Source: Alloalcanivorax xenomutans
GTDB taxonomy: Bacteria > Pseudomonadota > Gammaproteobacteria > Pseudomonadales > Alcanivoracaceae
Length of the DNA: 64,000 bases
NCBI RefSeq assembly: GCF_900217905.1
Contig: NZ_OBMO01000001.1
Location: 248,001-312,000, forward strand
Reading direction: 5' to 3'
The notes beneath the pieces were generated by a model. It was not told the DNA's origin and ran no database searches. It saw only the letters and a program-made list of their open reading frames with translations. Positions 17,100-26,886 of this stretch are shown here, piece after piece. The stretch's first letter is position 1; each line of letters begins with the position of its first letter. Made by a program: the position numbers and the translations under genes.

Positions 17100-17184
17100 C
17101 TCGGTTTCTCGTTGTTATTGTCCATTTTATTGTAAACCGCGTTTCGGGCGGCCTTACCCTGGCCGCCTCGTCGATACCCGGGGC

Positions 17185-17721
17185 CTACCACATCAGATCG
17201 TCGGGCACCTCGTAACCGGCATAAGGATCGTCCTCATCCTGCTTCTTCGCGGATGGGGTATTGCACACCAGGACGACGCTCTCATCCCGCTCGCGGATCT
17301 TGTCCACCACCTCGGCGGGCACCAGCTCATAACCTTCACCCAGCGCCACCAGGACCAGCCGCCCATTAGCCAATTGAGTTTGCTGGGAGGCGGTCACATA
17401 GATGGTTTTCACCTTGCGTTCCTGCACGAACCGGAACCCCACCTCACCCTGCTCCCGGGGCAGGCGATGGGCTTCGATCAGTTGCCGCAGTTGGGCCTGC
17501 TTCTCCCTTTCCTCACGCTCAGCCTGCCGCTGGACCTCCAACTGGCGGTCCCGTTCGGCCTGCTCCTGGCGCTGACGGCGGGCACGTTCCGCGGCGTCCT
17601 CATCGCCCCCTTCACGGCGGGCGCGGTTGGCATCCTCACGCTTTTGCTGCTTGGCCCGGCGGGCGGCCTTCTTGTCCGCAAGCCCGGCTTTCATTAACTG
17701 CTGTTGCAGGGAATTGGCCAT
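17185..17721 (-). CDS. DUF2058 family protein (YaiL-like)
   Basis: This 178-residue cytoplasmic protein begins MANSLQQQLMKAGLADKKAA, the conserved opening of the DUF2058/YaiL family. A long Arg/Glu/Gln-rich segment (about 20-75) is probably a coiled coil and could bind nucleic acid. The C-terminal part has RKVKTIYVTASQQTQL and VPAEVVDKIRERD, typical of the family. The start at 17721 is chosen by this homology; the upstream extension to 17841 overlaps the divergent gene. The family is annotated as nucleoprotein or polynucleotide-associated but has no proven function. Confidence 0.9.
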   Translation of the reverse strand: MANSLQQQLMKAGLADKKAARRAKQQKREDANRARREGGDEDAAERARRQRQEQAERDRQLEVQRQAEREEREKQAQLRQLIEAHRLPREQGEVGFRFVQERKVKTIYVTASQQTQLANGRLVLVALGEGYELVPAEVVDKIRERDESVVLVCNTPSAKKQDEDDPYAGYEVPDDLMW

Positions 17722-17876
17722 GGTTCTGTTCCCGGTCTGTCCGAACCCACAAGGATAGCCGTGAAGGGCGCCCGGGGCCATCGGCGCGGCGGCTTTTCCG
17801 GGGTTGGTCTGCGGCGAAGGCGATGCAATACTGCGCCTCAAACGCAGCCCTTAAATGCAACAAGGATACCCTGATT

Positions 17877-18617
17877 ATGAAACGATTGATGCTTGGCGCC
17901 CTGGTACTGGGCGCGACGCCCCTGGTTCAGGCCGCCCCGCTGGTGGACGCTTATTTCGGCGCCTACACCTGGGACGCGGAAATCAGCGGTGACATCGCCT
18001 CCGGCGGTGGCAACATTGACGTGGAACACGATCTGGGGCTGGACGACAGCCGCGAGAACGTGCTGTTCGTGGGCGTGGAACACGCCATTCCTCTGATTCC
18101 CAATGCGCGCATTCGGCATATGGAATTCTCCGAAGGCGGCAGCCGTACCCTGGGCCGTAACATCTCCTTCAACGGCCAGGACTTTCTGGCTGGCGAGGAG
18201 GTCAGCGGCGACCTGGATCTGGAGCTGCTCGACGGCACCCTTTACTGGAGCCCGCTGAATAACGTGGTGAAGCTGGATCTCGGGGTGACGGTACGCCGAA
18301 TGGAAGCCGACTTCAAAGTGAGCGGCCTCGGCCGCGCCGCTTCAGAGAGCGCCAACAAGACCTTCCCCATGGGCTATCTGGCGGCCCGCGTCAATCTGCC
18401 GCTTACCGGCCTGTATGTGGGCGGGGAGGTCAACGCGATTACCTACGATGGCAGTGACATGCGCGACTATACCGCCCGGGTTGGCTGGCAGTCCGACTTC
18501 CTGCTTGGTGTGGAAGCCGGCTACAGCCGATTGGAAGTGGAATTGGATGACGTCAGCGGCGTGGATACCGACCTGGAGATCGGCGGGCCTTATCTGGCGG
18601 CGACGTTGCGATTCTAA
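17877..18617 (+). CDS. TIGR04219-type outer membrane beta-barrel protein
   Basis: This 246-residue protein has a Sec signal peptide (MKRLMLGALVLGATPLVQAA) followed by AYFGAYTWDAEISGDIASGGG and DLGLDDSRENVLF. Those resemble the TIGR04219 outer-membrane protein family. Alternating hydrophobic stretches and a terminal phenylalanine (LAATLRF) fit a barrel inserted by the BAM machinery. The start at 17877 has AAGGA upstream; a longer frame from 17823 is rejected because it would bury the signal. Its function is unknown. A REP-like hairpin follows and the gene converges with a YihG-like acyltransferase. Confidence 0.85.
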   Translation: MKRLMLGALVLGATPLVQAAPLVDAYFGAYTWDAEISGDIASGGGNIDVEHDLGLDDSRENVLFVGVEHAIPLIPNARIRHMEFSEGGSRTLGRNISFNGQDFLAGEEVSGDLDLELLDGTLYWSPLNNVVKLDLGVTVRRMEADFKVSGLGRAASESANKTFPMGYLAARVNLPLTGLYVGGEVNAITYDGSDMRDYTARVGWQSDFLLGVEAGYSRLEVELDDVSGVDTDLEIGGPYLAATLRF

Positions 18618-18648
18618 TATCGTCTGGCGGACATGAATTCAGGGGTTG

Positions 18649-18741
18649 CCACGAAGCCGCTGTAGGAGCTTGCCTGCAAGCGAATTGGGTTTCAGACCAA
18701 ACGATTCGCCAGCAGAGCTGGCTCCTGCGGCGGCTTCGTGG
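18649..18741. repeat. REP-like long hairpin
   Basis: A perfect 12-bp outer stem pairs CCACGAAGCCGC (18649-18660) with GCGGCTTCGTGG (18730-18741). Inside it, TGTAGGAGCTTGCCTGCAAG (18661-18680), followed by CGAAT, faces an imperfect complement near 18703-18727. The inner arm is the same sequence as at 5143-5167. It lies between two convergent genes, as expected for REP elements of Pseudomonas-type genomes. Confidence 0.75.
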
Positions 18742-18767
18742 TCCGGTCTCCGTGGGCAGCGGCCCGC

Positions 18768-19688
18768 TCAGGACATCTCTCCGGTTTCGGCGCCAACGCT
18801 GCGATGCTGATCCGCCAGCTCATCGATCAGGGCGTCTTTCTCCCGCCACAAATCGTTGACCCAGCGCTGAATCACGGTACGGAATTTCGGGTCGTTCTCG
18901 TAGTCCCCCTGCCACAGCGCCGGATCCAGCTCCCGCATGCGCAGGTCCACGATGACCCTTTCCACCCGGCCGCTGATCAAATCCCAGAAGCCCGGCGGTG
19001 TATCATTCGGGTAGACGATGGTCACATCCAGCAAGGCGTCCAGACTGTCCCCCAGAGCCGCCAGCACAAAGGCGACGCCGCCGGCCTTGGGTTTGAGCAG
19101 ATGCTTGAAGGGGGAGTTTTGCCGCGCCTGCTTCTCCGGAGTACGCCGGGTCCCCTCCAGGTAATTCACCACCGTCACCGGCATGTCCTTGAATTTCTCG
19201 CAGGCGGCCTTGGTGATCTCAAGGTCCTTACCGAGTAATTCCGGGTGCTTCTTCAGATAGCTCTTGGTGTAGCGTTTCATGAAGGGGTAATCCAGCGCCC
19301 AGAACGCCAGCCCCAGAAACGGCACCCAGATCAGCTCTTTCTTGAGAAAAAACTTGAAGTAGGGCACTTGCCCATTGAGCACCTGCACCAGCGCCGGAAT
19401 ATCCACCCAGGATTGATGGTTGCTGACCACCAGATAGGAGGTGTTTCGGCGCAGCCCCTCGGCACCACGCACTTCCCAGCGGGTTGGTGTCATCAAAGAA
19501 AAAATCGCCTTGCAGATACCCGCCCAGGTCTCCGCGATCCACATGACACCGCGGGAACAGCGATTACGCAGGGTCTTGCCCGGCAAAACCAGTTTGAGCA
19601 GGGCGACCACCATCATCGGCCCGATCAGGATCAGCGTGTTCAGCAGTAACAACAGTGCGGTGGTAACACCGGTCAACATGGCACGCAT
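18768..19688 (-). CDS. YihG-like lysophosphatidate acyltransferase family protein
   Basis: This 306-residue membrane protein belongs to the PlsC-type acyltransferases. The catalytic HX4D motif is NHQSWVD, followed by KKELIWVPFLG and the substrate-binding motif YLEGTRRTPEK. An N-terminal hydrophobic segment (LLLLLNTLILIGPMMVVALL) anchors it in the inner membrane. The features fit the YihG subgroup, which tunes the acyl composition of phospholipids rather than being the essential PlsC. It appears to be a single gene upstream of parC's end, on the same strand as parC and parE. Confidence 0.87.
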   Translation of the reverse strand: MRAMLTGVTTALLLLLNTLILIGPMMVVALLKLVLPGKTLRNRCSRGVMWIAETWAGICKAIFSLMTPTRWEVRGAEGLRRNTSYLVVSNHQSWVDIPALVQVLNGQVPYFKFFLKKELIWVPFLGLAFWALDYPFMKRYTKSYLKKHPELLGKDLEITKAACEKFKDMPVTVVNYLEGTRRTPEKQARQNSPFKHLLKPKAGGVAFVLAALGDSLDALLDVTIVYPNDTPPGFWDLISGRVERVIVDLRMRELDPALWQGDYENDPKFRTVIQRWVNDLWREKDALIDELADQHRSVGAETGEMS

Positions 19689-19757
19689 GACGCGGCTACT
19701 CCTTTTGACTTAACGCCCGGATCATAACCAAAAGCGGCGATCCGGGCGCCCCCTGAC

Positions 19758-21995
19758 TCAGTCGCGGGGCTCCACATCCATGGTGTCCACATTCTGGAAA
19801 CCGCGTGGCAGCTTGGCGCCACGGCGCCCCCGCTCTCCCATGTAGTGCTCCAGATCGGCGGGTTTGAGTTTCAAATGACGCTTGCCGGAACGCACCACCA
19901 GGGCATCCTCGGGGCCAAGCACCTGGATGTCCTGCACGAATTCCACCCGGTCAGCCACTCGCGCGGACGGAATGGAGACCATCTTGTTGCCCTTGCCACG
20001 CGCCATTTCCGGCAGATCCGCCGCCGGGAACACCAGCAGCCGGCCTTCGTTGGACACCACCGCGATCAGCGCCTGCTCGATCGCCGGCATCGGCTTCGGC
20101 GCCATCACCTTGGCGCCTTTGGGCACGGTCAGCACGGTCTTGCCGGCTTTCTTGTTGGCAAGCAGATCACCGTAACGGACCACGAAACCGTAGCCGGCGT
20201 CGGTGCTCATCAGGAAGGCGTCTTTTTCCTTGCCCATGATCGCCGCCACGAACTGGGCTCCGGAAGGCGGATTAACCCGTCCGGACAACGGCTCGCCCTG
20301 GCTGCGGGCGCTGGGCAGGGTATGGGCCGGCAGCGAGTAACTGCGCCCGGTGGAATCAAGGAAGCACACCGGCTGGTTGGACTTGCCCCTGGCGGCGGCC
20401 AGGAAGCCGTCACCGGATTTATAGCTGAGCCCTTCCGCGTCCACATCGTGGCCCTTGGCGGCACGCACCCAGCCTTTCTCGGACAACACCACGGTGACCG
20501 GGTCCGAGCCCAGCAGATCCGCTTCGTCCATGGCCCGGGCTTCGCCACGCTCCACCAGCGGGGAGCGGCGGTCGTCACCATAGGTGGCGATGTCTTCTTC
20601 CAGCTCCTTGGCCACCAGCTTCTTCATCTTGGCCATGGAACCGAGGGTCGCTTCCAGGTTGTCGCGCTCCTGGGACAGGTCGTCACGCTCGCCCTTGATC
20701 TTGAATTCTTCCAGCTTCGCCAAATGACGCAGCTTCAACTCCAGGATCGCTTCCGCCTGTTTGTCGGAAAGCCCGAAGCGCTCCATCAGCACCGGCTTGG
20801 GCGCGTCCTCGCGGCGAATGATCTCGATCACTTCGTCGATATTGAGGAAGGCGATCAACAAACCTTCCAGGATGTGCAGCCGGTCGAGCACCTTGTCGAG
20901 TCGATGCTGCAGACGGCGGCGCACGGTGACCATGCGGAATTGCAGCCACTCGTTGAGAATCACGTCCAGGCTCTTCACCTGCGGCCGCCCGTCGATGCCG
21001 ATCATGTTCAGATTGACCCGGTAGTTCTTCTCCAGATCGGTGGTGGCGAACAGGTGCGCCATCAACTGCTCCACGTCCACCCGGCTGGAGCGCGGCGTGA
21101 TCACCAGGCGGGTGGGGTTCTCATGGTCGGACTCATCGCGCAGGTCACTGACCATGGGCAGTTTTTTCTTTTGCATCTGATCAGCGATCTGTTCCAGCAC
21201 CTTCGCGCCGGAGACCTGATAAGGCAGCGCGGTGACCACGATATCCCCCTCTTCTCGGTCGTAAACCGCGCGCTGCTTGAGCGTTCCCCGGCCTTCCGAG
21301 TACATGCGGATGATGTCGTTGCGGGAGGTAATGATTTCCCCTTCGGTGGGGAAGTCCGGCCCTTGGATGTACTCCATCAGATCATCCAGCGAGGCACCGG
21401 GGTCCTTGAGCAGGTGGATACAGGCCTGCGCCACTTCGCGCAGGTTATGCGGCGGGATATCGGTGCTCATACCCACGGCGATACCGGTGGTGCCGTTCAA
21501 CAGCACATTGGGCAGACGCGCCGGCAGCAGTTTCGGCTCGTCCATGGTGCCGTCGAAGTTCGGCACCCATTCCACCGTGCCCTGGCCCAGTTCCGCCAGC
21601 AGCGTCTCGGCATAGGGCGCCAGCTTCGACTCGGTGTACCGCATGGCGGCGAACGATTTGGGGTCGTCCTGGCTGCCCCAGTTGCCCTGCCCGTCCACCA
21701 GCGGGTAGCGATAACTGAACGGCTGCGCCATCAACACCATGGCTTCGTAGCAGGCGCTGTCGCCATGGGGGTGGTATTTACCCAGCACGTCGCCCACGGT
21801 ACGGGCGGACTTTTTGTACTTGGCGGTGTTCTTCAGGCCCAGCTCGCTCATCGCATAGACGATGCGGCGCTGCACCGGTTTCAGGCCATCGCCGATGTGC
21901 GGCAGGGCCCGGTCCAGAATCACGTACATGGAATAATCCAGATACGCTTTTTCTGTGTAGTCCCGGAGGGAAAAATTCTCGAAATCGTCGGCCAT
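19758..21995 (-). CDS. parC: DNA topoisomerase IV subunit A
   Basis: ParC is the DNA-breaking subunit that decatenates daughter chromosomes together with ParE. The 745-residue protein has the winged-helix domain with the catalytic tyrosine at Tyr120 ([11 protein letters not shown]). In its quinolone-resistance region, Ser80 and Glu84 in GDSACYEAM are the wild-type, drug-sensitive residues. A C-terminal beta-pinwheel with repeated GxxVKR-like blades is present. The length and motifs match E. coli ParC, not GyrA. It is 110 bases downstream of parE on the same strand with a palindromic repeat between them. Confidence 0.98.
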   Translation of the reverse strand: MADDFENFSLRDYTEKAYLDYSMYVILDRALPHIGDGLKPVQRRIVYAMSELGLKNTAKYKKSARTVGDVLGKYHPHGDSACYEAMVLMAQPFSYRYPLVDGQGNWGSQDDPKSFAAMRYTESKLAPYAETLLAELGQGTVEWVPNFDGTMDEPKLLPARLPNVLLNGTTGIAVGMSTDIPPHNLREVAQACIHLLKDPGASLDDLMEYIQGPDFPTEGEIITSRNDIIRMYSEGRGTLKQRAVYDREEGDIVVTALPYQVSGAKVLEQIADQMQKKKLPMVSDLRDESDHENPTRLVITPRSSRVDVEQLMAHLFATTDLEKNYRVNLNMIGIDGRPQVKSLDVILNEWLQFRMVTVRRRLQHRLDKVLDRLHILEGLLIAFLNIDEVIEIIRREDAPKPVLMERFGLSDKQAEAILELKLRHLAKLEEFKIKGERDDLSQERDNLEATLGSMAKMKKLVAKELEEDIATYGDDRRSPLVERGEARAMDEADLLGSDPVTVVLSEKGWVRAAKGHDVDAEGLSYKSGDGFLAAARGKSNQPVCFLDSTGRSYSLPAHTLPSARSQGEPLSGRVNPPSGAQFVAAIMGKEKDAFLMSTDAGYGFVVRYGDLLANKKAGKTVLTVPKGAKVMAPKPMPAIEQALIAVVSNEGRLLVFPAADLPEMARGKGNKMVSIPSARVADRVEFVQDIQVLGPEDALVVRSGKRHLKLKPADLEHYMGERGRRGAKLPRGFQNVDTMDVEPRD

Positions 21996-22019
21996 TTTTG
22001 CTCGCTTTGCTCGCTTTGG

Positions 22020-22087
22020 GTCTGACGTCGGACGCCAAAACCCCGGTTCTGATTCAGCGTCGGACGTCCGACCTCAGACGTCCGACC
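22020..22087. repeat. Palindromic GTCGGACGTC repeat between parE and parC
   Basis: An imperfect inverted repeat links 22020-22034 (GTCTGACGTCGGACG) and 22065-22079. It contains a perfect 14-base palindrome, GTCGGACGTCCGAC, at 22059-22072. A further GACGTCCGAC copy follows to about 22087. Such GGACGTC tracts recur as intergenic repeats in some marine gammaproteobacteria. The role is unknown; it may lie in the parC 5' region. Confidence 0.6.
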
Positions 22088-22105
22088 CGCGCCGCCATGC
22101 GGCGC

Positions 22106-23992
22106 TTATACTTCCGCCAGGTTGCCCTTCTCTTCCAGCCAGCTCTTGCGGTCGGACGCGCGTTTCTTGCTGAGCAGCATGTCCATGAGCTGATGGGTGT
22201 CGTCGTCGCTGGTCATGGTCAACCGCACCAGGCGGCGGGTATCCCGGGCCATGGTGGTTTCCCGCAGCTGCATCGGGTTCATCTCACCAAGGCCCTTGAA
22301 GCGGGTGACACTGACCTTGCCGCGCTTCTTCTCGGCCTTGATGCGATCCAGCACGCCTTCCCGCTCTTCTTTATCCAGGGCGTAATAGACGTCCTTTCCG
22401 ATGTCGATGCGATACAGCGGCGGCATCGCCACGAAAACGTGCCCGTCGCGCACCAGCGCCGGGAAATGACGCAAAAACAGCGCGCACAGCAAGGTGGCGA
22501 TATGCAGGCCATCGGAGTCGGCGTCGGCGAGAATGCAGATCTTGCCGTAACGCAGACCGGACAGGTCGTCGGCGCCCGGCTCGATGCCCAGGGCCACGGC
22601 GATATCGTGAATCTCCTGGCTGCCCAGCACTTCCGTCGGATCCACTTCCCAGGTGTTCAGGATTTTGCCGCGCAGCGGCATGATCGCCTGGTAGACACGA
22701 TCCCGGGCCTGTTTTGCGGAACCGCCGGCGGAATCCCCCTCCACCAGGAAAATCTCGGTTTGGGCCGGGTCGTCGCTGGTGCAATCAGCCAGCTTGCCGG
22801 GCAGCGCCGGACCGCTGGTGACCTTCTTGCGGGTGACCTTACGCGCCGCGCGCAGGCGCTTTTGGGCATTGCTGATACACAGCTCCGCCAGTTGCTCCGC
22901 CTCGGAGGTGTGCTGATTGAGCCACAGCGAGAACGCGTCCTTGACCACCCCGGACACGAAACTGGCGGTTTGCCGGGAACTGAGCCGCTCCTTGGTCTGG
23001 CCGGCGAACTGCGGGTCCTGCATTTTCACGCTGAGCACGTAGCAGGCGCGGTCCCAGATGTCCTCCGGGGTCAGTTTCACGCCACGAGGCAATAAATTAC
23101 GGAATTCACAGAATTCGCGCAGCGCGTCCAGCAGACCGGAGCGCAGCCCGTTCACATGAGTACCGCCCTGGGGAGTGGGGATCAGGTTGACATAGGACTC
23201 AGTGATCAGCTCACCGCCTTCCGGCAGCCACAGCACCGCCCAGTCCACCGCTTCGGTTTCGCCTTTCATGGCGCCATCGAAGGGCTCCGCCGGCACCCTC
23301 TCCCAGCTCCGGGTCCCCTCCAGCAGATATTCCACCAGGCCATCACTGAACTGCCAGTTCTCGGTTTCCCCGGTGGCCTGGTTTTCCAGCGTCACCGACA
23401 GACCCGGGCACAGCACCGCCTTGGCGCGCAGCAGGTGACGCAGACGCGCCACCGAGACCTTGGGCGAATCGAAATAGCTCTCGTCCGGCCAGAACCGCAG
23501 CAGCGTCCCGGTATTGCGTTTACCGACGGTATCGACCACTTCCAGATCACTGGTCTTTTCACCGCCGGCAAAGCTGATGTGATGCAACTGGCCGTCCCGT
23601 TTGACCAGTACCTCCAGCTTGCGGGACAACGCGTTCACCACCGAAACCCCGACGCCGTGCAAACCACCGGAAAACTGGTAGTTCTTGTTGGAGAACTTGC
23701 CGCCGGCGTGCAGGGTGGAGAGGATCACTTCAACACCGGGCTTCTTCTGCACCGGGTGCAGGTCCACCGGCATGCCGCGGCCATCGTCTTCCACTTCCAC
23801 GCCGCCGTCCTTGAGCAGGCTGACGCGGATACTGCGCGCATGCCCGGCCAGGGCTTCGTCGACGGAGTTGTCCACCACTTCCTGGATCAGGTGGTTGGGG
23901 CGGGTGGTGTCGGTGTACATGCCGGGACGCTTGCGCACCGGCTCCAGGCCCGAAAGGACCTCGATATTCTCTGAGGTATAGGTGTTGGTCAT
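22106..23992 (-). CDS. parE: DNA topoisomerase IV subunit B
   Basis: ParE is the GHKL ATPase subunit of topoisomerase IV. The 628-residue protein has the N-terminal ATP-binding domain (RKRPGMYTDT, EVVDNSVDEALAG, VEDDGRGMPV and GGLHGVGVSVVNALS). A transducer domain and the Toprim domain follow, with EGDSAGGSAKQARD, PLRGKILN and the acidic DADSDGLHI. The length fits ParE (about 630) and not the longer GyrB. It lies upstream of parC and 61 bases downstream of yqiA on the same strand. Confidence 0.98.
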   Translation of the reverse strand: MTNTYTSENIEVLSGLEPVRKRPGMYTDTTRPNHLIQEVVDNSVDEALAGHARSIRVSLLKDGGVEVEDDGRGMPVDLHPVQKKPGVEVILSTLHAGGKFSNKNYQFSGGLHGVGVSVVNALSRKLEVLVKRDGQLHHISFAGGEKTSDLEVVDTVGKRNTGTLLRFWPDESYFDSPKVSVARLRHLLRAKAVLCPGLSVTLENQATGETENWQFSDGLVEYLLEGTRSWERVPAEPFDGAMKGETEAVDWAVLWLPEGGELITESYVNLIPTPQGGTHVNGLRSGLLDALREFCEFRNLLPRGVKLTPEDIWDRACYVLSVKMQDPQFAGQTKERLSSRQTASFVSGVVKDAFSLWLNQHTSEAEQLAELCISNAQKRLRAARKVTRKKVTSGPALPGKLADCTSDDPAQTEIFLVEGDSAGGSAKQARDRVYQAIMPLRGKILNTWEVDPTEVLGSQEIHDIAVALGIEPGADDLSGLRYGKICILADADSDGLHIATLLCALFLRHFPALVRDGHVFVAMPPLYRIDIGKDVYYALDKEEREGVLDRIKAEKKRGKVSVTRFKGLGEMNPMQLRETTMARDTRRLVRLTMTSDDDTHQLMDMLLSKKRASDRKSWLEEKGNLAEV

Positions 23993-24053
23993 AGATCCCT
24001 GAAAACAGTCAACGGCCCGGCATTCGGACAGACCCGCCGGGCGGTACCGGACG

Positions 24054-24644
24054 TCACAGGCCGGACGTCAGGCGAATTCCACAAAAGCGCAACACTAACG
24101 GAATAAAGGCATCGAAGTCATCGAACCCGTGGCTGCCGCCCAATCCGCAGTAGCGGTGGCAGTCGGCATAGTATTCCCAGCCGTCGGTCCAATCCAGGGA
24201 CTCATCCCCGGTTTGTGTCAGCAGCAGCAGGCGCTCGGGCTTGCTGACCTCCGGCACCTCGTAGCGCTTGAGTTCATCCAGCCAGGCCGGATCAAAGTCA
24301 TAGGCCTGGCCGGTGTGATAGTTATGATTGATACCTGTGTATTTGTCCAGTAGTGCCCAGGGACGAACCGCCGGATTCACCAGCACCGCGGGCAAATCGT
24401 GGTGCTCCGCCAGCCAGGTGGCGTAGAAACCACCCAGGGACGACCCCAGCAGGGCCACCGGACCGGCACCGGCGATTTCCGCCTCCAGCGCGGCCATGGC
24501 CCGCTTGGGCTGCGGCTCCAGAGCCGGTATATGCAGGCGGTGCCCGGCGCCGGCGGCCTCGAACACTTGCCGCAGCAGCCCTGCTTTATGGGATTGCGGC
24601 GAGCTGTTGAAGCCGTGAATGTAGATCAATGAGGTTTCGGTCAT
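24054..24644 (-). CDS. yqiA: YqiA-family esterase
   Basis: This 196-residue alpha/beta hydrolase matches E. coli YqiA, a small esterase. It shows IYIHGFNSSPQS (oxyanion region), the nucleophile elbow LLGSSLGGFYATWLAE, and the late histidine in GGSHGFDDFD. The start at 24644 is by homology; the frame back to 24716 is not used. In E. coli yqiA lies between cpdA and parE. Here it still precedes parE, but cpdA is about 20 kb away, so the cluster has been split just upstream of this gene. Confidence 0.9.
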   Translation of the reverse strand: MTETSLIYIHGFNSSPQSHKAGLLRQVFEAAGAGHRLHIPALEPQPKRAMAALEAEIAGAGPVALLGSSLGGFYATWLAEHHDLPAVLVNPAVRPWALLDKYTGINHNYHTGQAYDFDPAWLDELKRYEVPEVSKPERLLLLTQTGDESLDWTDGWEYYADCHRYCGLGGSHGFDDFDAFIPLVLRFCGIRLTSGL

Positions 24645-24812
24645 GGTCTTCAGCCATTCATGATGTTTTACATCGGGCCGGCACGAACACCACCCGCCGA
24701 GCCGAACCAGGCTCAAGGCTCCCGAGTTTGCCAGTCAGCGTCAAGCACCCGGGGAACAACCGTGATATAACAAAAGCCACCGTCCCACGACGGCGTGACC
24801 AGGAGGGTCGCC

Positions 24813-26444
24813 ATGCAGGTTCTGCTGCATCTGATGGCCGCCGTGGCGTTGCTGGTGTGGGGCACGCATATCGTGCGCACCGGTGTGCTGCGGGTCTACG
24901 GAGCCCGTCTGCGCCATTGGCTGAGTCATTATCTGGATCGTCGGCTGCTGGCCTTTGCCGCCGGCACGGGGGTCACCGCGCTGGTGCAAAGCAGCAACGC
25001 CAACGCGCTTCTGGTCAGCGGCTTTGTCGCCGACGGCCTGATGCCCCTCGCCACCGGTCTGGCAATTCTGCTTGGCGCCGATCTGGGCACCGCCCTGATG
25101 GCTCGCGTGCTCACGCTGGATCTGTCCTGGCTGTCCCCGCTGCTGCTGATCGTCGGCGTTCCGCTATTCCTGTCCCGCAAGCAAAGCAAGGCGGGGCAGC
25201 TGGCGCGGGTGGCGCTGGGATTGGGCCTGATGTTGCTGGCCCTGACGCTGATCATCGAGGCCATGGCGCCGGTGACCGAGGCTCGCGGCGTACGCGTTCT
25301 GTTCGAGTCTCTCACTGGTGATCTGCTGCTGGACGCGGTAGTCGGCGCGCTGTTCGCCATGTTGACCTATTCCAGCCTGGCGGCGGTCCTGCTCACCGCC
25401 ACCCTGAGCGCGGCCGGTGTCTTGTCGCTGCCGGTGGCGCTGTGTCTGGTGATGGGCGCCACCGTGGGCAGCGGCGTGCTGGCTTTCCTCAACAGCGGCT
25501 TTTACCACACCGCCGGACGCCGCGTGGCCCTGGGCAGCCTGCTGTTCAAACTGGCCGGGCTGATTCTGATGCTACCCTTCGTCGATCTCACCGCGCGCTG
25601 GCTGACCACCCTGTCCTTCGCTCCCCAGGATCTGGTGATCGGCTTCTATCTGGCCTACAACGGCGGCCGCTGTCTGATCATGCTCCCGCTGACCGTGCCG
25701 ATGGCCCGTCTGTGCCGGCTATTGCTGCCGGATCCGGCCACGCCCGAGCCGCGCCAGGGGCCTCGCCATCTGGACCCGCAGGCCCTTGATCAGCCGGCCC
25801 TGGCGCTGGCCAACGCCAGCCGCGAGGTGCTGGCCATGGGAGACCTGGTGGAAACCATGCTGGACGAGTTGGGGAACGCCATGCGCCGCGAAACCACTCG
25901 GCCCAAGGCCCCGCCGGAACCGTTGGACGACCAACTGGACAGCCTGCACACCGCGATCAAGCTGTACCTGGCACGGCTTCCCCGGGAGCGGTTGAGCCCG
26001 GACAGCCAGCGGCGCTGGAGCCAGGTGCTGGAAATGAGCATCAGCCTGGAGCAGGCCGGGGATCTGATCGAGCGTATGATGGAGAAAGTCCGTGATCGCA
26101 AGACCGCCCGGCGCCGCTCGTTTTCCCAAAGTGGTCTGCAGGAACTGCTGGAGTTACACGAACGGCTGCGGGCGAACCTGCGCCTGGGGCTGTCGGTGTT
26201 CCTCAACGACGATGAAGACAGCATCCGCCGCCTGCTGGAAGAAAAAAGCCGTTTTCAGGCACGCCAGCGGCAACTGGCCCACGCCCATCTGGAACGGCTG
26301 CGCCATCAGGTCGTGCAGAGTCTGGAAACCAGCTCTCTGCACCTGGATCTGCTGGGCGACATGAAACGGCTCAATTCCCTGTTCTGCGCCGCCACTCTGA
26401 AACCGGTGGACAGGGAGCGGCCAGCCGGAGAGTCGCGTTCGTAA
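24813..26444 (+). CDS. Na/Pi-symporter family protein with PhoU-like C-terminal domain
   Basis: This 543-residue inner-membrane protein has about 310 residues of hydrophobic helices. They include the family glutamine-serine motif ALVQSSNANALLVSGF and a second repeat-like YSSLAAVLLTATLSAAG. A soluble C-terminal part of about 200 residues is helical and PhoU-like. It belongs to the Na/Pi cotransporter (NptA/YjbB) group, which moves or exports phosphate. The start at 24813 has AGGAGG six bases upstream, which is better than a GTG at 24795. The first motif differs from the usual QSSSATT, so the substrate may differ. It begins the accessory segment between yqiA and cpdA. Confidence 0.85.
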   Translation: MQVLLHLMAAVALLVWGTHIVRTGVLRVYGARLRHWLSHYLDRRLLAFAAGTGVTALVQSSNANALLVSGFVADGLMPLATGLAILLGADLGTALMARVLTLDLSWLSPLLLIVGVPLFLSRKQSKAGQLARVALGLGLMLLALTLIIEAMAPVTEARGVRVLFESLTGDLLLDAVVGALFAMLTYSSLAAVLLTATLSAAGVLSLPVALCLVMGATVGSGVLAFLNSGFYHTAGRRVALGSLLFKLAGLILMLPFVDLTARWLTTLSFAPQDLVIGFYLAYNGGRCLIMLPLTVPMARLCRLLLPDPATPEPRQGPRHLDPQALDQPALALANASREVLAMGDLVETMLDELGNAMRRETTRPKAPPEPLDDQLDSLHTAIKLYLARLPRERLSPDSQRRWSQVLEMSISLEQAGDLIERMMEKVRDRKTARRRSFSQSGLQELLELHERLRANLRLGLSVFLNDDEDSIRRLLEEKSRFQARQRQLAHAHLERLRHQVVQSLETSSLHLDLLGDMKRLNSLFCAATLKPVDRERPAGESRS

Positions 26445-26454
26445 TAAACAGACT

Positions 26455-26811
26455 CTAAAGGCTCAACACCGGCCGGAATCCGCCCCACATCATCCGCTTG
26501 CCATCGAAGGGCATGGTGGCCGGATCCATGCCGGCGATGCGCGGATCCTTCATTACCTGCTCGTTGATGCGATCCCGCTCTTCCCGCGAGGCGTAGGTGA
26601 TCCAGGAGAACACCACCACTTCTCCGGGCTCCAGTTTGACGCTCATGGGAAAAGAGGTGACTTCGCCGTCCGGCACGTCATCGGCCACGCATTCCACGTA
26701 ATCGATGGCGCCGTATTCCTTCCACACCTCTCCGGCCTTGCGGGACATCTCCAGGTAAACGTCCAGGTTCTCTTTCGGTAAAGGCAGTAAGAAACCGTCC
26801 ACGTAGTTCAT
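26455..26811 (-). CDS. DUF1428 family protein
   Basis: This 118-residue protein begins MNYVDGFLLPLPKENLDVYL and contains VECVADDVPDGEVTSFP and a C-terminal PFDGKRMMWGGF, the signature of DUF1428. The family has a dimeric alpha-beta barrel (ferredoxin-like) fold and no proven function. AGGAG seven bases before the ATG supports the start. The gene converges with the Na/Pi-like gene and lies downstream of the LuxR regulator on the same strand. Confidence 0.92.
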   Translation of the reverse strand: MNYVDGFLLPLPKENLDVYLEMSRKAGEVWKEYGAIDYVECVADDVPDGEVTSFPMSVKLEPGEVVVFSWITYASREERDRINEQVMKDPRIAGMDPATMPFDGKRMMWGGFRPVLSL

Positions 26812-26886
26812 CGTTATCTCCTAAGAGCCTGTTTAAGGTCTTTCCTGATCTGGTCGAACCGGCGGGCGCCGGATCGACATTCACGG

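Noticed and set aside
19845..22025. A 726-codon open frame antisense to parC
   Set aside because: It mirrors the whole ParC gene on the other strand, has histidine/glutamine-rich low-complexity protein typical of antisense frames in GC-rich DNA, and no domain. It is a shadow.
24047..24070. Direct repeat CCGGACGTCA as an attachment site
   Set aside because: It is only 10 bases, copies are four bases apart and inside the yqiA 3' end; no integrase is near.
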